Of a DNA stretch of 64,000 bases, positions 1 to 10,896 are shown piece by piece (the stretch's first letter is position 1; every line of letters begins with the position of its first letter). The notes beneath the pieces were generated by a model that saw only the letters and a list, made by a program, of their open reading frames with translations, ran no database searches and was not told the origin of the DNA. The position numbers and the translations under genes were made by a program. This stretch comes from Melanocharis versteri (lineage: Eukaryota; Chordata; Aves; Passeriformes; Melanocharitidae). The DNA lies in contig VZTG01000546.1 in NCBI GenBank assembly GCA_013397845.1, positions 129,903 through 193,902 of the forward strand. Reading direction: 5' to 3'.

Positions 1-1
1 G

Positions 2-130
2 GAGGAACAGCTCCATCAAGAAATGGAGGGATTGAAAGAGTTTGATCTGTTGATTCAGGAGAAAATGAGGATTATGATCTCAATTGAAGCAAATATCCTG
101 GGCAGGTTTCTTCATAGTGATTTTCAATAA
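2..130 (+). other. Short open frame at the left edge
   Basis: An open frame runs from base 2 to a TAA at 128-130, giving 42 codons entering from outside the window. The translated segment is rich in Glu, Gln, Leu and Ile and looks mildly helical. It could be the last part of an exon or of an old element whose body lies to the left, or simply chance, since an open stretch of this size is common. No splice acceptor can be judged because the upstream sequence is missing. I do not recognise the product. Confidence 0.12.
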
Positions 131-946
131 ATCACCGCAGTTGGAAGTTAATTGTGATGAAAAATAACATTATTTTCCCCATGCATGGCCATGAGATCAC
201 TTTGTAACTGTAAGCACGAGCTTGGCTGTCAGGGATAATTTCCTGAAAGTCTCTGAAGGTTTCCTACTGCCATACAAAAGAAGTCATTCTTAGGGAGCAA
301 GGCAGGGCAAGAGAAGGGGGAGAAATGAGCATTAACAGCCTCCATTCATTAGCAGGAAGCTGTTAAAGGTTGGCAGTGATTAATCAGATTAAGTAACTAT
401 TGACCAGCCACAATTAAAAAATATTTAGTGGCCTGTTCCAGAAAGCTGGAAGGAGATATTTCATCTGTTCTCATATAAATTAGTTTCCTTGATTTAATGC
501 GGTGTGTTTGACCTTTAAGCCTAAAATCTGGATTTTTTTTTAGTATTATCTCCTCAAGTTCATGTTAAATTATTTAAGTAATATTATTTGTAGACCCTAG
601 CCCACCACAACATTGAAATGGGCTTTTTGAAGAGATGCTCCCATGTGAAGTTTCAGTTTCTTTTTCCTCCAGCACCTTAAAGTTCCACCATTTCTCACGC
701 AGATATTTCCTCATATTTCAAACTGACACAGCATATAACCTTAGTTTTAAATGGCTGCCCACCAAAAGCTAAGATCTCTGCACAATTTCTGGCAAAGAAA
801 CAATTGAGTTTGTAGCAAAGCCTCAAAGCAAGGTAAAGCACAACAAGAACTTCTGGAAATGCTCCACAGAGCTCCAGTTTCTCTTACTTGGATCTCATCA
901 GTCAGTCAGAAAGCAGATTTCTGGTTTCTAACAGGATGCTCGTCTT
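131..946. other. Unique AT-rich non-coding sequence
   Basis: This is AT-rich sequence without a supported gene. It contains several TTAATC/GATTAA words around 375-395 and a T-rich patch at about 533-545. No repeat family was recognised. Confidence 0.5.
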
Positions 947-1302
947 CCAAGAAAAAACACACCAAAACCCACCCCCCCCAAAAAAAACCAAGAAAACCCA
1001 ACCAACCAAACAACCAACCAACCAACCAACCAAAAAAACCCAAACAAACAGACATAAAAAAACCAAAACAAAGCACAACATCCAACCAAAAACAAAACAA
1101 ACCACTCCACAAAAAACTCCACAAAAAAACTCCAAAAAACCCAACCAAATTAAAAAAAAAAAAAAACACAAACCACAAAAACCCCTCCAAAACCACAAAA
1201 AACACCAACTAACCAACCAAAAAAACCCACAAAAAAACCAAGCAAAACCACAAAAAACTAACCAACCAAAAAAACCCCACAACCAAAAAGAAAAACCCCA
1301 AA
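947..1302. repeat. A/C-only low-complexity tract
   Basis: For about 350 bases the plus strand is almost entirely A and C, with only scattered G and T. It includes (CCAA)n around 1005-1032 and many CCAAAAAA and ACAAAA words. The minus strand is correspondingly G/T-only. Because stop codons need an A next to T or G, the minus strand stays open for over 100 codons and gives a meaningless Phe/Trp/Gly-rich translation. Confidence 0.9.
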
Positions 1303-2274
1303 AATATGAAAATCCACATTACAGGTAACTTTGGCCCTGACAGCCAGCTGAGGTGGCAAAAAGAACATTGCTCTTCCATTATGCTTTTATTCCAATTTCA
1401 GTTCAGGCACATTTCCTCAGTGGGGGCACACACCTCTCCTGTAATCTGAGGTTCTGCTGCAGCCCTAAAACCCACAGGACAAAGCTGCTCAAAAACCTGG
1501 GCAGCTGCCATCAGCATGTCCCGACAATTCCTGGGTAAAAAACCCCACAAATACCAGCAAACACAACCCCCAAAGAGGTGTCATCCAAACATTTTATACT
1601 CTGTCTTTTCAGGGGAAGGAGGAAAGCAACCCTGATGAATCCTAAAGGCTCCTCCTCACTCCCCAAATCCAAATAATTACCCGCAGTGCAAGAGCTCACA
1701 TAAATCACTGCTCACTGCAGCTGGCACTCCCTGCAGCCCAAATCCTTCCAGAAACACCAAAATTCACCGCGCCGTGTGGCACGTGCTGCCCTCTGAGCAC
1801 AGCTACACACCTCCCTAAATCACCACAGCTACTCCTGCCACTAAATACTACAGCCTTAAAAATGCACCAGTTTTAATCGTTAGTGCAGTGTTTGAATCGC
1901 AACAGCTTCCAAAGTGACCGCCCCCTCACAGAGGATCATAATGACATCTCCTGGCTCTTAATCGCTATTAGTCACCTTCGAGGCAGAATGGATCCCTCAC
2001 AGGAGTGCCAGAGAGCCTGAAATATGCGGAATTAACTTTCACTCACTCCAGAGAGGTTTGCAAGTGGTGCATGCTGTAAGATTCACCAAGTGCCCAGTTC
2101 CAAAACAAACACTGCACTTCTAAAATATAGGTTATGGTTAACAGCACCCAGTGGCTGAGAATGCTCTGAGATTCCACCAGAATGTCTAAATTGCTTCACA
2201 GTTAACAATAAATGTGCAAATACTGGGATGGACTTCAACTGTCCGGGAAAGCAGGACATTCTTCAGGAAGGGAC
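1303..2274. other. Unique non-coding sequence
   Basis: No gene or repeat family was recognised. The part at about 1880-2040 has a slightly raised CpG content and homeodomain-like words (CTTAATCGCTATTAG around 1957-1971). Conservation cannot be judged here. Confidence 0.45.
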
Positions 2275-2896
2275 CCCCCGAATCGCTCCAGGCTGGGGCA
2301 GAGGGGCTGGAAAGATGCCCAGAGGAGAAAGGCCTGGGGGTGCTGGGGACAGGGGCTGGACACGAGCCCAGGGGGGCAAGAGGCCGATGGCACCTGGGCT
2401 GGGCCAGCCCTGGGGTGGCAGCAGGACCAGGGCAGTGCCTGTCCCCTGAGCTGGCCCTGCTGAGGGACCTCGAGGGCTGTGTCCAGCTCTGGGCACTCAC
2501 AAAGGGACATTGAGGGGCTGGAGCGTGTCCAGGGCAGGGAACGGAGCTGGGGAAGGGGCTGGAGCCCCAGGAGGGGCTGAGGGAGCTGGGAAGGGGCTCA
2601 GCCTGGAGCAAAGGAGGCTCAGGGGACCTTGTGGCTCTGCACAGCTCCCTGACACGAGGGGGCAGCCGGGGGGGTCGGGCTCTGCTGCCAGGGAACAGGG
2701 ACAGGAGGAGAGGGAACGGCCTCAGGCTGGGCCAGGGAGGTTTAGATTGGGTATGGAGTCCCCATCCCTGAAGGGATTTAAAAGCCACGTGGATGTGGCA
2801 CTTGAGGACATGTTTTAGTGGTGGCCTTGGCAGTGCTGGGTCAATTCAAGATCTTAAAGTCCTTTTCCAGCCTAAACAATTTTATGATACCCAGAA
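2275..2896 (+). mobile_element. CR1 non-LTR retrotransposon, 5'-truncated
   Basis: The plus strand matches the 3' end of avian CR1. It contains the segment encoding the C-terminus of the reverse-transcriptase polyprotein: LEQRRLRG at about 2601-2624, then GRFRLGM, SPSLKGF and VDVALEDM at about 2738-2812. A short 3' end follows (GTGGTGGACTTGG-like, then GATCTTAAAG and CCAGCCTAAACAATT). The roughly 22 residues usually present between GRFRLD and SPSLE are missing, so an internal deletion is likely. Frameshifts lie upstream. The copy is dead and lacks endonuclease and most of the RT domain. Its 5' limit is approximate. Confidence 0.88.
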
Positions 2897-2938
2897 AAAT
2901 GTCCTCAGTGCTCCTGTATCCCCAAGAGCCCCTGCCTG
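2891..2938 (+). repeat. Tail shared with the CR1 end at 4.8 kb
   Basis: Directly downstream of the CR1 terminal octamer remnant lie about 48 bases that also follow the CR1 end at 4789-4877, with about three differences. The core CCAGAAAAATGTCCTCAGTG is identical in both. CR1 normally ends in its short octamer repeats, so the tail is not expected from the standard element. Confidence 0.75.
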
Positions 2939-4530
2939 TCCCTGCTGACAGAGTCACCTGCACAGAGAGGAGGAAGCAGCTGGATTTATCTGCATTATGA
3001 TCAGTAGTGCAACAACCCTCCTCACCTGTTCACATCCCACCGGGTCATGTATCATGTAGGTCTCTATTTTCTCTTTAAAGTACATCTTTGTGATGCCCCT
3101 GACACTTTCAAGCCTCTTCACACATGCTCGTGTGACAGGACGTGCTGTGTTTTGGATTAGGTATTGTCACAGGGAATGTTTGAAATAATGAAACCTGGAA
3201 ACAGTTTCACGATTTGTTATCCTAAATACATCCAGCCATTTTTGCTCAGGCTCGCCCAGCTTTCCTCCCATATTCAGCATTGGTTTGACAGAACCAGAAT
3301 TTCACGTGCATTTTTCTTAGTTTTGAGTGAAGCACGTCCCAGAAATGTTTCTTGGGGTCGCAGTGGAACTTACACAGGGAGCAGTGACAGAATCACTACA
3401 GGCAAAGTGCTCCACTGTGGGGAACAAGAAATTCCTCAGGTTTTTGTCTGTTCTGGAAGAAACAACTGAACTGTGAGCATGCAACATCCTCTATTATAAA
3501 TGTAGACATTTGGCCACAAAACAATGGCAAATTTGTAGGTATGTTTGATGCAACCACATTTTTCATAGAATTGAGACATTTTTTGGCTCTTCTATTTCAC
3601 TGAAGAAACCCAAACAAACTGCACAAAAGGCTTCATTTCCAACAAATATTCCAGCCAGTAACTGAAATGAACATTGCAAGACCCGGCCCTAAGTTCATGC
3701 TTAAAAAAAATTCTTTGGTATAAATATAGATTTAATTGTTTTCACCTTGCTTCCTTGTTCCCTTTAGAAAATATAAGGCCATGCAGTTAATTATTCACAC
3801 AAAAATCTCCTCTCCACGCAATTACAGAATAATAGAGAATTCCAGGTTTATTCATGCACTTGCTTTTTTCAGAGCTTACAGACCGCTAAGAAATGAAAAT
3901 ATTTGAAGTGAAATTAGTTTTGTGCTGACAACTCATAAATTATGGGCCTTCAATTTGAGTTTGGGTGACAGAGAATGGCACCTAACCTTTCTGCATTCCT
4001 ACTCCAAGGCAGAATCATCCTGAAAACACAGCCAGAGCAGCGGATTGCCTCTTCCACTGAAAATCAGGTGACTTTCATTGCTCGGGACTGAGGCACGGCT
4101 TAACAAACTATTACAGCATGGTATCTTTGATTTTAAATTAAATGTCAAGCACAGTTATACAGTGGTGGAGCACCCAGGGCTGTCTGGCAGAAGTGCAACA
4201 TGTTGCACGCAGGACGTCAGGAGATAAGACAGAGAAACGCAGCCAGCCAGGAAAGCTGGGCTGCGGGAGCGAGGAGCCCAGGACAGACAGACAAGCCCTG
4301 CCACGCCAATTTCCTGCAGTGCCGCTGTCACTCAGCCCCTCCGAGCCCGGGGAGCAAAACTGGCACAGAAGGGACAGAGGGGACGAGCTCAGAGGGGTCT
4401 GCACGACAAAGGAAAGGTTCATAAACGTAAGGAAGAGCCTTCAGATTTGTGTTACTGAACAAATTGGTAAAGAAAAAAAACCCAGAAAAATTAATTTGCA
4501 CACAACTGACCTAGTGTTCCAATACCTAAA
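2939..4530. other. Unique non-coding sequence
   Basis: There is no supported gene or repeat. Open frames of about 100 codons (3164-3469) and up to 172 codons (4142-4660) exist. They lack recognisable domains, and the second runs into the G/T-rich tract, which suppresses stop codons. Confidence 0.45.
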
Positions 4531-4680
4531 ATTTTTTGTACAATGTGGGGTTTTTGTGGAGGTTTTTTGTTTGGTTGTGTTTTTTTGGTTTTGTTTTGTT
4601 TGTTTGTTTTTTGTTGGGATTTTTCATTTTTTTTTTAGGGGTTTTCGGGGTTTTTTTTAACAAAAAAAATTTTGTGGGAT
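4531..4680. repeat. G/T-rich low-complexity tract
   Basis: The plus strand is nearly all G and T, with words such as GGTTTTTTG, TTTGTTTG and GGGGTTTT. It ends in an AACAAAAAAAATTTTG junction. This is the same composition as the 947-1302 tract on the opposite strand. Confidence 0.85.
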
Positions 4681-4788
4681 GCCTTTAGCATAAGGCAAGG
4701 AAGGTCACAAGTGCCCTTGTCTACAGGTATGAACACCACCTTTGGAAGCCCAAAAATCCATTTTGCCACTTCATGGTCAGATCTTAAA

Positions 4789-4877
4789 GATCCTAAAGTC
4801 CTTCTCCAACCTAAGCAATTCTACGATTCCCAGAAAAATGTCCTCAGTGCTTCTGTATCCCCGAGAGTCCCTGCTGC
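4789..4877 (+). mobile_element. CR1 3'-end fragment with shared tail
   Basis: The first 45 bases (GATCCTAAAGTCCTTCTCC, CAACCTAAGCAATTCTACGATT) are the extreme 3' end of CR1. The next 44 repeat the tail seen at 2891-2938. The whole 89 bp aligns without gaps to 2850-2938 with about 10 differences. No CR1 body precedes it, so the copy is extremely 5'-truncated or the fragment was copied by another route. Confidence 0.75.
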
Positions 4878-5127
4878 AGGCTACAGGGGGGCTGGACCCT
4901 GAACCCCCACAGCCCCGGCCTGTGCTGGGTGTCTGTTCCAGGTGTCACCTGCGGGCTGCAGGGACCTCTGCGAGGAGGGAACGGGGCTGTGCCGTGTCAC
5001 ACGCTGCCAGTGCCACCACAGCCCCACCGCAGGGCAGGGACACTGCCCAGCAGCGAGGGAGGAAACGAGAAACAGCCCTGAAAACACCTAAAAAACCAGG
5101 GAAGAGGCCTGTTATCCTCCAGAGAGA
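4878..5127. other. GC-rich spacer between CR1 fragments
   Basis: A moderately GC-rich stretch with no recognised feature separates the plus-strand CR1 end from the following minus-strand CR1. Open frames crossing it continue into CR1 and are not genes. Confidence 0.4.
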
Positions 5128-5565
5128 AGATACATTCTGTACGATCCCAGGATGGGTTGGGTGGGGAGGAACCTGGAGGATCATCCAGTGCCACCCCTGC
5201 CGTGGGAAGGGACACCTCCCACTGTCCCAGGCTGCTCCCAGCTCCAGTGTCCAGCCTGGCCTTGGGCACTGCCAGGGATCCAGGGGCAGCCCCAGCTGCT
5301 CTGGGCACCCTGTGCCAGGGCCTGCCCGCCCTCCCAGGGAACAATTCCTGCCCAATATCCCATCCAGCCCTGCCCTCTGGCACTGGCCGCCATTCCCTGG
5401 CTCCTGGCCCTCCAGCCCTTGGCCATTGTCTCTCTCCATCTTTGCTGCAGCTCCTTCAGGCCCTGCAAGGCCATAGTGAGGTCACCCCAAAGCTTCTCCT
5501 CTCCAGGCTGAACAATGCCAGCTCTGCCAGCCTTACAGGCTCCAGGAGAGCCAGGCTATCCCTTG
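5128..5565 (-). mobile_element. CR1 retrotransposon 3' end
   Basis: Read on the minus strand this is the passerine-type CR1 3' end. It has the octamer remnant GATCGTACAGAATG at the element's end (low coordinates), then the GGACAGTGGGAGGTGTCCC, GGCACAGGGTGCCCAGAG and GGAATTGTTCCCTGGGAGG blocks. Beyond these is the reverse-transcriptase C-terminal region reaching the AGCCTGGAGAGGAGAAG block near 5495-5512. The element is 5'-truncated at about 5565 and has no intact frame. Confidence 0.9.
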
Positions 5566-7040
5566 GATAGAGAACAGATTTCATACATCACACTACAAAC
5601 AGGGCAAAGCTGGCCTCCAGGCAGTGCCAGCACCTCACTTTGCCAATGGTCCCCGTGTCTTGTCACCCATCACCACCAAAACCAGGGTGTTTATATCACC
5701 ACTGGAAGCTCCACTTCAGTGCCCAGTGGGAACAGCCGTATTTTGGCTGCTTTTAGATTTTCCAGCCTCCGTTAAATCTTGTTGCACAGATGTGCCAATA
5801 AGTGATCAGGAGCTGCAAATAACAGTCAATATGCCATCCTCCTGATGGCCTGGCTCTACAATTTGTGCCATCTGCAGTTGTCACGTGAGATGTTTTATGC
5901 AAAGGTAAGTCTCAATAGGGAGTGGTACTGAGAGAAAGTTAAAAACCTGGTGTGATTCTCCGGGCTTGTGTCAGTGGGTGCACGGGGGAATTTCATCAGC
6001 CCACCAAATAAAAATGAAAGTTTCATGTGGTCGTGACTGATCCACACAGATTTCACTCTCAAGAGGCAACAGAGCAGTTTAAAATTTTGAAGCATATGGC
6101 TTTTATAGCTACAGTTAATTTGAGTCTTCTTACTATGAAAACATTTTAAACACCTGTCATTTTTAACTTATGAAGTTATTATCAGGCTCAGCTAACAACA
6201 GAATACTGCATATTACTGCAGTAATTAGTAACCCATTTTCTCAAAAGGCTGAATTTTTTAAGAACATGACAATAAGCCCTTTCATCTGCATAAACTTTCA
6301 GGATCCAATATTGACAATTCCATTTCCAAAAGTCTCAGGTGACAACCTGCTGCCCCCTCACCTCTGCCTGATACAGCTGCCAGTGCCATGAGGGTGCTCA
6401 GCCAGGAGCTGAGGTGTTGCTGGTTCAACCACTGCAGTTTCTAAGAGCCAGCAGCTATGGAATTTTCATGTTCAAGCTTAAATTAGTTTGCCATGTTTTG
6501 AAGAAAAGCTGATAAAGAACTCTCAGAACTCTCCCTCCACCTACCAGCAAACCAAGAACCACTTTGCACTGCCAGCCATCCCTCCATTGGGTGGAGTTTC
6601 CTGTTCACATCCTATGATGGCTTTCTTTTAACCCCTCCTGGTCTTGTCACCTTCAGTAAAACACAATTTACCTGTGTTAGAGGTATATGAGCAGCACATT
6701 TCCTTATCTGCTTTAGGTATCCTGGCTTATATCTGCAGCCATAAATTCTAGCCCATATATAATTCACTGTACGACACACCACTGTTGTCTAATTGCACTG
6801 AGCTGTGTAAATAAGATGTATAAAATATATTTCTGGCCATTATAAAAAAATTTAGAGCTATTATCATAACAGTCTTGGTTTTTCAGAAGATATTCAAACC
6901 CAGAAACCTTTCTACAAACCCCCGCTGAAATTCCCAAACCAGAAGGAACAACATTGGCTTCCGGTGAGGGTTGGATGCATCATGGAGCAGCCACCTGGAA
7001 ATCATGGAGAAAGCCCAGGTGGCCTTTGGGGACACGCACA
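5566..7040. other. Unique non-coding sequence
   Basis: No gene or known repeat was recognised. Base composition is mixed, and AT-rich from about 6660 to 6900. Confidence 0.45.
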
Positions 7041-7136
7041 GAAGTAATTTGATATTCAATAACATTACTGTAGAAGTAATGTGATGTTCAATGACGTCAC
7101 AGTGGAAGTAATGTGATATTCAGTGTAAATAAAGGG
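7041..7136 (+). repeat. 32-bp tandem triplication with one CRE
   Basis: Three imperfect 32-bp units begin at 7041, 7073 and 7105, each opening GAAGTAATNTGATRTTCA. Only the middle unit contains the perfect palindrome TGACGTCA (7092-7099), the consensus cAMP response element. The equivalent positions in units 1 and 3 read TAACATTA and TGTAAATA. Confidence 0.8.
7092..7099. promoter_or_regulatory. CRE-like palindrome TGACGTCA
   Basis: This is a perfect 8-bp CRE, the known binding site of CREB/ATF family factors. Function here is not shown: no promoter or transcript is visible nearby, and the word could occur by chance. Confidence 0.3.
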
Positions 7137-7761
7137 GAAGGGAGCTCTCTTACCCGAGGCTGAAAAGAGAGCTGAAGTCAGCAGCAGGTTGACTTCCTAC
7201 TCACCAGAAGGTTTCTCTTCCCACTGCTCACCGAGGAGAACAAGCCTTGGAAGAGATCCCAAGCACTTTCTGAGAAACATTTAATTGAGTAACTCCTTCT
7301 GACACAAGGGGAGCATGTAACTGACAATTCAGAGACGGGAGCGAGACTGAGAATTGATATTGTGCCTGCTGTCTACACCTAAAAGCATTACTTTTAAACC
7401 ATGGTACCAGCATTAAAATCAAGCAAATGTACGTGAAAGTCAACCCATCTTAATTCTGGAATACTTTGAGGCAACCTCTGAGGATCTTCTGATAACAAAC
7501 CATGTTCTTTCTCTTGGCAAGGGAGCGCCATTCCTGTAGGAGAGCTTTTGTGCCTCAGGGAACACCAGGAGGTCACTGTGAAGGGGACGTGAGGCACTGC
7601 ACAAATATTTCAGGATCGATGAATTTTCTGAAGCAATCAGGATGTATTTAATGAAACAAATTCATCCAGTCCCTTCAGGCAGGCCTTTTGCTTCAAGGGA
7701 GAAGGAAATTATCAGTTGTAAATGAATAATAAATCTAAATAATCCACTGCTAAACAGGGGG
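7137..7761. other. Unique non-coding sequence
   Basis: No supported gene or repeat lies between the 32-bp triplication and the next CR1. Confidence 0.45.
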
Positions 7762-8045
7762 AGCCCATGGGCAGGGACACCTTGCACTGTCCCAGGCTGC
7801 TCCCAGCCCCAGTGTCCAGCCTGGCCTTGGGCACTGCCAGGGATCCAGGGGCAGCCCCAGCTTCTCTGGGCACCCTGTGCCAGGGCCTGCCCACCCTCCC
7901 AGGGAACAATTCCTGCCCAAATATCCGATCCCAATGTACTCTCTGGCAGTGTGCAGCCATTCCCCCTTGTCCTGTCACTCCAGGCCCTGATAGAAAGTTT
8001 CTCTCCACCTTTCCTGCAGCTCCTCCAGGCACTGGGATGAAGCCC
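7762..8045 (-). mobile_element. CR1 retrotransposon 3' end
   Basis: This minus-strand CR1 resembles the copies at 5.1, 15.2 and 35.1 kb. The translated minus strand keeps the CR1 reverse-transcriptase C-terminal signature SDRTRGNG at about 7963-7986. The GTGCCCAGAGAAGCTGGGG and CTGGACACTGGGG blocks of the 3' end follow. The terminal octamers are missing, so the 3' end as well as the 5' end is truncated. Confidence 0.9.
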
Positions 8046-10526
8046 AGGGCAGGTTATCACACCCTGGCTCCTTTCACTGCCCTGGTTCAGTCCTCCCTCC
8101 GTTTTTAGCTCTGCTGTGGTGTTGTTCTTCAGCTGAGCACATCAAGAGGCTGCAGGAAGTATCTGCATCTGCTTAGCCTTGCTCCCAAAAGGGGGTGAAA
8201 AATTTAACACACTGCTCTGAGAAACTGAAATGGTGAAAAGACTGCTACATAAATCCAAATTTTCTACCTACCTTTTTTTTTTTTTTCCCCCAAAAAAAGT
8301 CAATATAATGATTTTCCTTGAAGCAAACAGAGCCCAGCCAGTTAGGGGATAAAGACTTTACCCTTTCTAAGTTAACACCATTCAGCTACTATCTCCCTAA
8401 TAACTCCTGGCCATAGCAGTGACTCCTAGATATATTCACTTAATCCTGCTTTATCCAGCAGCCTTGGCAGCCAGCAGCACTTTGCAGGGAAATGCAGGCC
8501 TCTCCTAAAGACACACTGTGGTAAACAAGATCAATAACTCCTCATTTCTTGCAGGAGCCAGTGGCAGCGCACACCAAAGTCAGACTTTATTTACATGTGA
8601 AGCACTGACTGAAACCATGAGGACTCTGGATGTGCTAATTATCCTGCCAGTGCTGCACAGCCCCAGTGGAACCTAAACACACATCCTGTTAGTCCATCAG
8701 CTGATTATTGGATCCACCAAGACTAAAACAAGTATTAGAGAGACTTGAAAATGAGAAATTTCACGGAATAGCAGGAGGCAGCTGTTGTTCAGGTCTAAAA
8801 ACATAGCCTAAGTGTACAGTAAATTCATTATTTTCCCCTATAAATCTAGAGTTGAAGCTTTTAGTAAAGCTTTTCTGCGCTCTAAAGATTAAATTTTACT
8901 TTTCCTACTTTATTACGTGAGTGGATTTGAGATTGCAGTGCCCAGATTGGTGTGAGGGCACAAGAAAGTTGTTTCACTGTAGGAAGAGGTTCACAAGGGC
9001 TCCCCCCCATATTAATTGCAAAATCACTTCCCACATGTAAACAAAGAAATCCACAATATTTAATCTGCCCCAAGCAGCAGCAAGTGGCACAAAAGTGGTT
9101 CCTAGAAAAAAGGAAGGATTCTACAGTGAAATTAAATGAGGATGTAATTATTCCAGTATCTTTTGTTTATTTACTTCAAGATGAAGCCCATAGTGGGAAG
9201 AAACTGGTGTTTAAAACCTGTTTTCCCTAAAGAAAATCCCTTACAGGAACTTGAGAACAGCTTAAAACTGTGCTGACAGTTTTTAGAAGCTGGATTGATT
9301 ACACGCAGGGATTTCAAACATCCAGAAGCTGCTGCAACTGATGAAGTAGATTTTTAAATTATTTTATTATTGACTCATCGGTCAATTAAAACACCTTTAC
9401 TCGGCATTTTCTGCCTGAAAATAAAAGCCACTAGGGAGCCACAGCACGCTTGGAAGCTAACAATTAGCAACAACAAACTTTTCAAGTGTCTATAACCAAG
9501 GCTTGTTTTCAATTAAGAAATCCTTACTGAGGCAGGTTCAGGGTTTTTTTGGTCTTGTTTGGTTGGTTTGTTTGTCGGTTTAGTTTGATTAGGAGGACAC
9601 TTTCCCTCCCACCACTGCTGTCCTGCTTACCACCAGAACATTAGGCTGGACCACACTTCTGCAGAGAAAGTTCAGCTACTCTGAGGCCTAATTACAATTT
9701 TCAGGCTGAAAATAAGTTTATGTTACTTTCAGTAAACAGCATTTCATTCTTTAGGGATCACATATCATTACAGTGCTACATCTAAAGGTTAAAATCCGAG
9801 CACGCTGCTGGAAGGTTTAAGTGGTGTCCTGAAAAGCCACTGTCATTATTTATAATGGCCTCCCCAGCTGCAAAGGGTGGTGGATGGCACAAATTAAATG
9901 TTTGCTGAGAGAAAAACCTTCTGAGACGAAAACAAAGCAAACAACAAACTACAGACGGTTAGCCAGGAATTAATTGAGAGTGACCAGTGCTGAGGCTGGA
10001 AGGCTCCTACCCCTCTCTCCACAGATCACCCACAAGTTGGGTATTTCTGGTTTCTGGGGAATGCCCACGTGTCACCCCTTTGTGCCGTGCAGGGAAGATG
10101 CATTCTGCCAGCTCTGCCCCTTTGTTTCCCTTGGGGTGTACATTTAATTGCCTCGTTAGGGACCATTTGTAGCTGTGTGCTTTGCTATGGCTCTCGCGCC
10201 CAGCACGGTTCAGACCCTGCTGCAGGAGCACCAGGAAGGGTGTGCAAGCACATGGAACGTCTGGGGACAGCAGCAGAGGGCTGATCCCCCCCAGGGCAGG
10301 CAGGATGGGGACTCATTCGTGGGCTGGTGATGATATGGGGTGCAACTAGACAGAAAATAACACTCAACGGCCAAGGACTGCGTTTATCACGCTACAGAGA
10401 TAAAACCCACCAATCATCTCACCAATCATCTCACCTTCGCTCCCAAAATGAAGTAAAACAGACCCATCTTCAACCACAGCTTCACACCAATGGGTACAAA
10501 AGAAATCCCAAAGCCAAACCCCCCCC
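8046..10526. other. Unique non-coding sequence up to a gap
   Basis: No gene was recognised. A T14-C5-A7 composite tract lies at 8273-8298. The sequence before the gap ends in eight C residues (10519-10526). Confidence 0.45.
9541..9590. repeat. G/T-rich low-complexity tract
   Basis: About 50 bases are almost only G and T on the plus strand, with GGTTTG, TTTG and GGTTGG words. It is a shorter relative of the 4531-4680 tract. Confidence 0.75.
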
Positions 10527-10896
10527 NNNNNNNNNNNNNNNNNNNNNNNNNNNNNNNNNNNNNNNNNNNNNNNNNNNNNNNNNNNNNNNNNNNNNNNNNN
10601 NNNNNNNNNNNNNNNNNNNNNNNNNNNNNNNNNNNNNNNNNNNNNNNNNNNNNNNNNNNNNNNNNNNNNNNNNNNNNNNNNNNNNNNNNNNNNNNNNNNN
10701 NNNNNNNNNNNNNNNNNNNNNNNNNNNNNNNNNNNNNNNNNNNNNNNNNNNNNNNNNNNNNNNNNNNNNNNNNNNNNNNNNNNNNNNNNNNNNNNNNNNN
10801 NNNNNNNNNNNNNNNNNNNNNNNNNNNNNNNNNNNNNNNNNNNNNNNNNNNNNNNNNNNNNNNNNNNNNNNNNNNNNNNNNNNNNNNNNNNNNNNN
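10527..10896. other. Assembly gap (370 N)
   Basis: This is an unresolved gap. Its left flank is a C8 run and its right flank starts GGAAAAAAACAATT. Open frames spanning the gap are artefacts of translating N. Confidence 0.99.

Noticed and set aside
902..1328. Long Phe/Trp/Gly-rich (minus) and Lys/Pro/Gln-rich (plus) open frames
   Set aside because: They are produced by the two-letter A/C tract, which almost lacks stop codons, not by coding constraint.
4945..5570. Several overlapping frames of 97-164 codons on both strands
   Set aside because: They lie in a CR1 3' end and its GC-rich flank. The same translations recur in the other CR1 copies.
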